The notes under the pieces were generated by a model. That model was not told the origin of the DNA. It did no database searches and saw nothing but the letters and a program-made list of their open reading frames with translations. 17,596 nt of DNA from Seiridium cupressi (taxonomy: Eukaryota > Ascomycota > Sordariomycetes > Amphisphaeriales > Sporocadaceae). Positions 11,751-17,596 of this stretch are shown piece by piece; position 1 is the first letter of the stretch, and each line of letters starts with the position of its first letter. Made by a program: the position numbers and the translations under genes. The DNA lies in NCBI GenBank assembly GCA_036674765.1, contig JARVKI010000169.1:1-17596 (forward strand), read 5' to 3'.

Positions 11751-13252
11751 GGAAGGTTTGGGGTTGTCTGATTTGTTGTTAGCGTTAGTAGTTACGTATG
11801 ACATTTACACAAGCAGCAAGAACTTGGACGTATAGAAGAATCGAAAACCAACGACAATATTTAGTCTTGGCTTCTCTATATGAAAGGACTGTCCGTTCAT
11901 TGTCCATGTCACAACTTCTCCCTCTGATTCAAGTAACTCGCCCAGTACACCACATCTACCTATGGTCTCTCTAGTCCTACCTGAGAAGGCTTAGACTCAG
12001 CCATCATGTCGTGAGGTGGCTCTGTGACTTTAGTTGGGCAGTAGCAGATGCGGCTTTTCGCACAGACCCGATGAGTCGGTGTACCGTGACTGATTGCTAC
12101 CACCTAGTTTTGTCTGTTCAACTACCCAGTAACTCTACAGGTTGGACTTGGCTTTCAGTCTTCAATCAAGAAGTCAAGTGTGAGAAGGAGTTTTAATTGT
12201 GTATCTGCGCTCAGTCGACCATACTGGGGCTGAGGTTTCATCATCGCTATCTAGTCTAGCGTACCTAATGAGTCTGAAGGTTATAGGCTACAGTACTAGG
12301 AAACAAGTACGGCAACCAGCGCTTTAGGCGTACCGGAGAGGCTAGCTTTTGACTGCCAACATCCAAGTATTAGGGCACCGGTGTCCTTACATCGTGTCTT
12401 TGCTCTATCCCTTATCGTTCTCCATACATCATGGCATGGCAGCACTCCTTGCCACACTTGTTTCATCAACTTAGAACCCTGATTCTTTTGGGCCCTTTAC
12501 CGAATCTTGGGAAAAATTCATTAGTAAGTGGTCGAATCTATGCTCTGAGCATGTGTTAGAAGGATTCACAGCCACGGCTAACCAGGCTCATAGAATCCAG
12601 CTCCTTTAGAGTTCAAGGTCTGTGCATGCGAAGATTTCTTTCGGAGTCTTCGCATTGGCTTGATCACCATTTCGAAGTTCTTACTGGACCATAGAATCTG
12701 AAACTTTATGTGAAGACAACGTAACAAGGTCTTGGTAATCGTGGGCGGTCGTGATTTGCAGAGCTGAACACCTGACGCATGGTTATAAACAAAAACCTGC
12801 AACTAGTATTAGAGATAACAATTAGCTGTTTCATAAATCCATTTTACCAGCTATAGTGTCTGTGGTGATGTAATCTAGACGTTGGAACTGTCTTTCGTGC
12901 TCAGTCCACCCAATATATCCTAAGTCTCGTAACTTTCATCAGAGCTCGTCTAAGATGAAAATGAAAGGTTTCTAGGTTGCAATTGATTGGTGTGTCGCAG
13001 AATGCACCGATGGAAGAGAAATTGAGATCAGAAAAGACCTCCCTAACTTATATCAGTTTCAATTAAAAAACCTCACATAGTCATGAGCTCCGAAAGTGCA
13101 CTAGGCTGGAACTGCTCTCAGACTCAGCTACTACGGCTACATGTCCCGTGGCCTTCTATTCAAAGTGCGTGTTGGTTTTCTCAAGCATATTGAGCATAGC
13201 AGCTACAGTTGGACTAGTGATTCGCGATTATTGACAATATTGATTCCACCCT
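11751..13252. other. Gene-free 1.5-kb region
   Basis: I see no supportable gene on either strand. Short frames (12011-12196 plus, 12578-12802 minus) have no known motif. The left end should be the dioxygenase 3' UTR and the right end the aminopeptidase 3' UTR. One notable element is the inverted repeat at 12626-12655. No transposon termini, LTRs or strong AT-skewed RIP signature were seen by eye. Confidence 0.6.
12626..12655. repeat. Perfect 9-bp inverted repeat
   Basis: ATGCGAAGA at 12626-12634 is followed by a 12-nt loop and its exact reverse complement TCTTCGCAT at 12647-12655. It sits alone in the gene-free region and has no obvious role. Confidence 0.7.
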
Positions 13253-14415
13253 CTACAACGTGGCAAAACCAAGCTCATACGCGACGCCCAGAGAAACTTT
13301 GGTTAATTCCAAAAGATGCGCGAAGTTGACAGTGTCGAGAGTATCCTGTGCTGAGTGCGTGTATGGGCTTGTGTCATCGAAGGCGGATTCTGAGATGAGC
13401 GCGACGGGGTACCCAGCATTCCGCGCCGAGGCGTGGTCAGAACAGGCGTAACCACACTTCGTGGAAACCGCAGGCAATTTGGTGTACTGCAAGATGGATT
13501 TAGTCGAGCACATTATTGATCAAGCAGTTACAGAGAACTTACAGCCTTGATGACCTTCCCAATGAAAGCCGTGAGAGCAGCGTCAGTGTAGTCAGAGAAC
13601 AAACCAATGCTCTCGGTCGTTCCTGGTGCCACATACCCGGTCTCGTCCTGGTTCAGCATTCCTTTGACAACTTTGCCTGCCGACTTGTAGCTGTTGAAGA
13701 TGGCTTGGCTACCAAGCAGGCCGCCTTCCTCAGCAGAGTACCAGTGGAACTCGATAGTGTTGACAGCCTGGCCCGCCGCCACCTTTGCATCGGTCAGCAG
13801 AACGCGGAAAGCTTCCAAGAGTTCCACGGTTGCAGATCCGTCATCATCCGCGCCAGGAGCACGTCCATTCTGCGGGCTGCGTTGATTGATGCTGTCTTGG
13901 TGTGCGCCAAGAATCACGATGTTCTCTGTCTGGCCAGGAATTGTGGCAATGATGCTGGACTGACCCCAGGTGTGAGTAAATGGCTCAGCCTTGACGGCGG
14001 CGGTGACGTTGGCAGCCGCGATGACAGCCTGAACTTGCTTCAGCAGCCACGCCGAGGACTGCTGACCGTAAGTAGACTTGTAATAGCGGTTTTGGAACGT
14101 CGAGAAGGTGGTCAACGTTGTCTCAAGATTATCTTGGACGAGGCTGGGTATGAGCGCGTTGACTGCGGCTGTTTGCTGAACAGCAGTGGGATACGTGACG
14201 GCAGCAATCTCGATCTCTGCCGCATTTGGACCAGTCTCGGTTATGTCGAAGAATCGTACCCCCTGGGCCTTTAGCTCATATTTCTTTGACTCTGTCACCT
14301 GCCGAGTCACACCTGGTGCGAGCTCGATGGTGAACAGCTCCTCTCGAGCTTCGAGGGGCAGAGCAGCGGCCGAGATGGCCAGGGCTGCAGTGGCGTAAAA
14401 GATAGAGCGAATCAT
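13253..14415 (-). CDS. Secreted M28 leucine aminopeptidase (LAP1-like)
   Basis: There are two exons, 14415-13543 and 13486-13253, giving 368 aa. The 56-nt intron (13487-13542) has donor GTAAGT, branch CGACTAAAT and acceptor TTGCAG. Residues 1-19 form a signal peptide (hydrophobic [14 protein letters not shown]); a propeptide-like region runs to about residue 80. The mature domain is a co-catalytic two-zinc M28 peptidase that removes N-terminal residues, preferring Leu, outside the cell. Visible ligands are H172 (LGAHQDSIN), the Asp run of [10 protein letters not shown] (190-192), E229/E230 (YSAEEGG: general base and ligand), D257 (NQDETGY) and H334 ([10 protein letters not shown]). C302 and C306 (CGYAC) match the disulphide pair known in this family. 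Length is slightly below the roughly 390 aa of Aspergillus LAP1. It is unrelated in function to the catabolic block and is transcribed toward it. Confidence 0.93.
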
Positions 14416-15225
14416 GATTCTGGTGTTGAGAAGTGATCAGATGGCCAAGTAGATCGGACGAACTCAGCAGACATTCTCGGAACAAGACCGTTTTCAGAGC
14501 GGCAGATCATACGAGTTTTATCCCCAGAGTGTCCTAGAGTGTTTCTCGAAGCAGAAGCCGGTTCACTGCTTGGCGTTTCCCATAATCCTAGGTCGCTTAA
14601 GTCAAGAACTCAGGGATATGAATCTAGACAGTTCAGAAAGCGCGCGGTAGTTTAAGCTTAATGGCTGCTTAGCCAATTGGGACCCATTGAGATACGGGGA
14701 TTGCTGGTAGGTTGCAAAGACGGCAATGGTAGTAGTCATGTTACGGTATATCAACTTCCTCAACAGAGCTGCGTCCCGTTGGCCAAGAGTTGCCAAGGTG
14801 GAGTGACCCATTGATCGCTACTCCTGCGATGCTTTAGCTTGCTCCTTCGTTAAGAATGGTAGGTACTGTCCCAGAAAGGCAGGAGCTAGACCAATAGTCA
14901 TCTTTACCCATCAACCAGGGTAGAGGCACGTTGAAAGCTCGCAGTCTTATTTTGGGTGATAGTTTAATCAATTGTGCAATTTTGTCGGCCAAGTCTAACA
15001 AGTGTCATTTGCGTGTTCGTCGAGGCCCATCACGGCTCTGGATGCTTCGGGCGTCAATCGCACGCCAAGGAATTGGTATGCTCCGGACTAAAGCCAATGA
15101 TGGTAGCGGTTCATGTGTAACAACACCAATGAGTTTTGCTTTCCGTAGCATCTCGTAGCATTATCATTGCCTCCATAGTATCTGAATCAGATGAGCATGC
15201 GAATAAGTAAGACTGGGCAAAGCTG
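14416..15225. other. Intergenic region, aminopeptidase promoter and SLX1 3' side
   Basis: This 810-nt stretch upstream of the aminopeptidase and downstream of SLX1 has no recognisable gene. The frames 14602-14811 (minus) and 14931-15158 (plus) lack motifs; the latter begins at a TTG. The aminopeptidase promoter should occupy the left few hundred bases; I see no clear TATA element. Confidence 0.55.
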
Positions 15226-16268
15226 TCAAGCATCAAGCACGGCATCATCGTCGACACCCGTAGCAGCCTCTCGCTTCCGTGACTTCTTCAGCAATTTCTC
15301 GACCTGTTTCTGATCGCGCATGCGAAGAGTCATTTCCTTCATCATGTCACCCCAAACAAGATTGCCATCACACTTCGGGCAGTGACCCGATACGGGAATG
15401 ATATGTTCAGCTTGCTCCTTGCCTAAGAAGTGCTCACTCCAGCAAGTAACATGACCGACTCCCTCGCAGCCATCATTATAACAGGCGGCATAAAAGCCTT
15501 CATTGGGTAACATGGCTTGGTCACATACTACGCAGTTGCCTTCTCTCTCAAACGTGAAAATCGAGTTGGTCTTGGAGACATAGTCCCTAAGCGGCGCATA
15601 GTCCAGAGGAAGAGCATGTATCCCCCAAGGTTCCGAGTTGCCACTTAACGAGTGCGCGTGTTCTTTGCTCGTCTTCGTAGTTGCTGTGGTAGTGCTCGAA
15701 TGGCCAAAATCAGGAAATATTTCCAGATTGTCTCGTATTGGCTCGCTGGCAGTCGAGCACCATCTATTCCAAGCCTTGTATACGTCAGGCGCAAAGAAAT
15801 GCAGGCTCAAAGGCCATCTGGAAAAGCTGGGTACCCGAAGCAGAAGATGCAGGTTTGAGAGGATCGACGTCAAGCTGTGTCGTGGTCGCTTCGGGTGGCC
15901 GTTGCGCTTCTTCTGGGTTGCAATGGTGAGTCGGGAGGCAGACGGGATGTGAAGAGATAGATGCGGATTCGTCAAAGCCCACCTGTCATCGTTAGCATGT
16001 CGAGCGCTTGTCCAGAGGATGTAAACACCTACTCAAACTTCAGAGCAGCGACTGATCCAGGAAAGCCAGATACTAGGCCCACCATCTCCCATGGCCGCAG
16101 CGTGTCTCGCGATGTCCGGGCAGCGCCGCCTTTTGCTTGTCCGTTGTGCTGCTTCAGCCGGCGCGGTGGATGCGGAGTGCTGCCGATGTACAGAGCCGAA
16201 TGCCGGACCGTGGAGCGAAGGATGTAAACCGTGTAGAGAGGCGGGATGGGTTTGGATAGAACAGGCAT
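15226..16268 (-). CDS. slx1: SLX1 structure-specific endonuclease subunit
   Basis: There are two exons, 16268-16033 and 15982-15226, giving 330 aa. The 50-nt intron (15983-16032) has donor GTAGGT, branch GCTAACG and acceptor GACAG, and splices KFE to WALTNP. SLX1 is the catalytic subunit that, with SLX4, nicks branched DNA (flaps, replication forks, Holliday junctions) in the nucleus. The GIY-YIG domain occupies about 11-95, with YTVYILRS (12-19), YIGS (27-30), catalytic Arg in PRRLKQHN (R36/R37), and metal-binding E79 in ALKFEW, the same number as in characterised SLX1. A cross-brace RING/PHD-like zinc module follows with C229, C232, C246, C251, H256, C259, C280 and C283. A basic C-terminal helix (about 290-318, KKSRKR) completes it. 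The linker around 155-200 is Ser/Thr rich. The start is the ATG just before [14 protein letters not shown]. Confidence 0.94.
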
Positions 16269-17089
16269 GGTGCACGTGTGATTTCATCCAAGCTGATCCG
16301 TCAAAGGCCGTCTAGGCAGTCGTAGCATGCGAGTTGGTAGGCGTATGGCTTTCATTGTCTGGGCCAATGCAACTCAAACAAGTCAGAGTGCCATCTACTT
16401 GTCGAAGTCGGGAGCTGGCGGAGTAATGATAGTAGGGCAAGTTGCTGCTTTGCAGCTATGCCAGTGTTTTCTCTGCGTCACGGGTTCGCAACGCGCCGGC
16501 GTTGGAGGGGCAAACGACCTCTCAGAGCCTCTGACTCGAATCGCACCAGCCGAAGACACTAACGACACTAAGCTAAGGTGCCGTTGGTTGCTATGACATA
16601 GGGGAACGTTGCGCCTGTTGGTTTCTTCGGAAGATCTACCAACAGTAAACTCAATGAGATGTGGATAAACTCGGATGAATTACATTCTTGATGCGTGTGC
16701 ATCATACGAGTCGCATGTTGAATGCCACGAAGACTCCTCAGCGTTGTCGTGATGGTCATAGCGCAATTGCTTACAGTCGCAGTTCCTCGGCTACCTGCAT
16801 TACTCGGTACCTACGTCTAGATAGGCCACCTTACTACTGTTGGTTCTAATTGCGTAGTTACGTTTTATATATTCGTCATTGATTACATGTATCCAAGACT
16901 GCAGACCCAATTGAATATAAGTATGATATATAAACGCTGGGTCGCATGAGCTTGAAGACACCATGTTGGAGAAAATATGGTCGGTGGTATAATGCCGAAT
17001 ATTTGGAGAGCGTGAGATCTCATCGGCAGTGTCTACATTAGGCCCCACAGCATCTTGCTCCACTTGATGAGCCTTTTTCCCGGTGATGA
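16269..17089. other. SLX1 upstream region
   Basis: This 821-nt stretch lies between the SLX1 start and the stop of the next minus-strand frame. A CACGTG core (GCACGTG) lies just upstream of the SLX1 ATG at about 16274-16280. An inverted repeat CAACGC-GCCG-GCGTTG is at 16489-16504. The frame 16327-16596 (plus) has no known domain. The first part of a minus-strand frame ending at 16800 looks weakly coding and could be a spliced extension of the next gene. Confidence 0.5.
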
Positions 17090-17426
17090 TTATCGCCGCT
17101 TCGTCCAAGTTGGAACCAGGGGTTTGGTACCCACCATCTTGAACGTCACTCGTTTTTCATTGGCTCCGAAGCGCATGGCGACACGTCCGGGGCTGATGAT
17201 CCCCGCTTCGATATCAGAGTCGCCAAAAGTGCCTCTCTGCATCGGGTGCAGTGAAGGCCTGCAGCCTCGTCAATAATCTGACCACACCAGCCCGAGCAAG
17301 GTATATTGGAAACGGCGATGAATTGCTCAACTCTTGCTTACCATCACCATGCTCCCTCACCGCTCCTTCGGACACATCCTGGCTTTTTTCTTCCGAGTTA
17401 GGCACTCGAGAGCCCATCGAATCCAT
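17090..17426 (-). CDS. Short split hypothetical protein
   Basis: I do not recognise this protein. The model has two exons, 17426-17342 and 17265-17090, giving 86 aa. The donor GTAAGC at 17341 is good; the acceptor ending at 17266 (GACGAG) is weak, but it is the splice that links the upstream frame to the coding-looking second exon. Exon 1 starts with MDSMGS and is polar and charged. Exon 2 holds QRGTFGDSDIEAGI and SPGRVAMRFGANEKRVTF and ends KPLVPTWTKRR. Its third-base pattern and compact basic/hydrophobic alternation look coding. The frame could instead continue by a 62-nt intron (GTGGGT at 17171 to AAAAAG) into the frame containing AHQVEQDAVGPNVDTADE, giving a longer C-terminus. Start, acceptor and end are all uncertain, and upstream exons may lie beyond the window. 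Confidence 0.35.
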
Positions 17427-17596
17427 CTCATGACACAATGGAAACTTTGGAAGCTCGCCTAGTCTCGCGGCGCATCAACGTCTGCAATTCCATGCCAAGG
17501 ACCCCCATTTTACTTTCTCCCTTTCTCAGCTTTAGCACTCCAAGGCCAATCCTTGCACTGCGGCGTGGCTTTTGCTTCCTCCCTTTTTTTTTTTTA
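17427..17596. other. Right-edge upstream sequence with terminal T run
   Basis: This 170-nt stretch precedes the split frame, reading on the minus strand. It is pyrimidine-rich on the plus strand (purine-rich on the minus) and ends in twelve T and one A (17584-17596), a low-complexity tract at the window edge. No gene is recognised. Confidence 0.5.

Noticed and set aside
11751..13252. Possible transposon remnant or RIP-mutated repeat
   Set aside because: No terminal repeats, target-site duplications, transposase motifs or strong AT-rich bias were visible.
13516..14274. 252-codon plus-strand open frame
   Set aside because: It is the antisense shadow of the aminopeptidase exon, which has full M28 zinc-ligand motifs and a correct intron on the minus strand.
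16478..16500. tRNA B-box-like GGGTTCGCAACGC
   Set aside because: The T-loop would have C at the invariant A58 position, and no paired T-stem, A-box or acceptor stem fits around it.
16327..16596. 89-codon plus-strand frame upstream of SLX1
   Set aside because: No domain, biased composition, and it lies where the SLX1 promoter is expected.
16800..17108. 102-codon minus-strand frame
   Set aside because: Its first third looks weakly coding and might be a spliced extension of the right-edge gene, but the rest is AT-rich and non-coding in character, and it starts at TTG. Not called as a separate gene.

Overview
The window looks like a contig, or a contig end, from a filamentous ascomycete (Pezizomycotina). 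The genes are spaced on both strands and are interrupted by 47-92 nt spliceosomal introns with GTAAGT/GTATGT-type donors and CTAAC/CTGAC-like branch sites. The encoded families (a LAP1-type secreted aminopeptidase, an SLX1 nuclease, an Aspergillus-like 2,3-dihydroxybenzoate decarboxylase) are fungal. I cannot fix the order; the SLX1 and LAP sequences feel Leotiomycete/Sordariomycete-like, but that is an impression. The first 74 bases are pure C, which reads as an assembly or sequencing edge artefact.

Layout: (1) 75-2544, a long upstream region and then a plus-strand gene for an unrecognised 251-aa acidic-leader protein with an intron in its 5' UTR. (2) 3273-11750, a compact aromatic-catabolism block: a 2,3-dihydroxybenzoate decarboxylase-type amidohydrolase (minus), a SnoaL/NTF2-like small protein (plus, divergent from it), an alpha/beta hydrolase (minus), a family III (CaiB/BaiF) CoA-transferase (plus, divergent from the hydrolase) and an intradiol ring-cleavage dioxygenase (plus). 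(3) 11751-13252, gene-free. (4) 13253-14415, a secreted M28 leucine aminopeptidase (minus). (5) 15226-16268, SLX1, the GIY-YIG + RING subunit of the SLX1-SLX4 structure-specific endonuclease (minus). (6) 17090-17426, a short split reading frame of unknown function (minus), followed by its upstream region to the window edge.

The five genes of block 2 fit a catechol-branch ortho-cleavage route. The decarboxylase would turn 2,3-dihydroxybenzoate into catechol, and the dioxygenase would open it to cis,cis-muconate. The alpha/beta hydrolase is of the kind that could open 3-oxoadipate enol-lactone, and the CoA-transferase could activate the resulting acid. The SnoaL-like protein has no assigned step. 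The decarboxylase and dioxygenase family calls rest on clear metal-ligand motifs; the pathway order and the roles of the other three are inference. No transcription factor, transporter, muconate cycloisomerase or thiolase is visible in the window.

The intergenic regions contain several unexplained dyads and short tandem repeats, notably upstream of the dioxygenase and of the decarboxylase. No rRNA, tRNA, CRISPR array or intact transposon was recognised.
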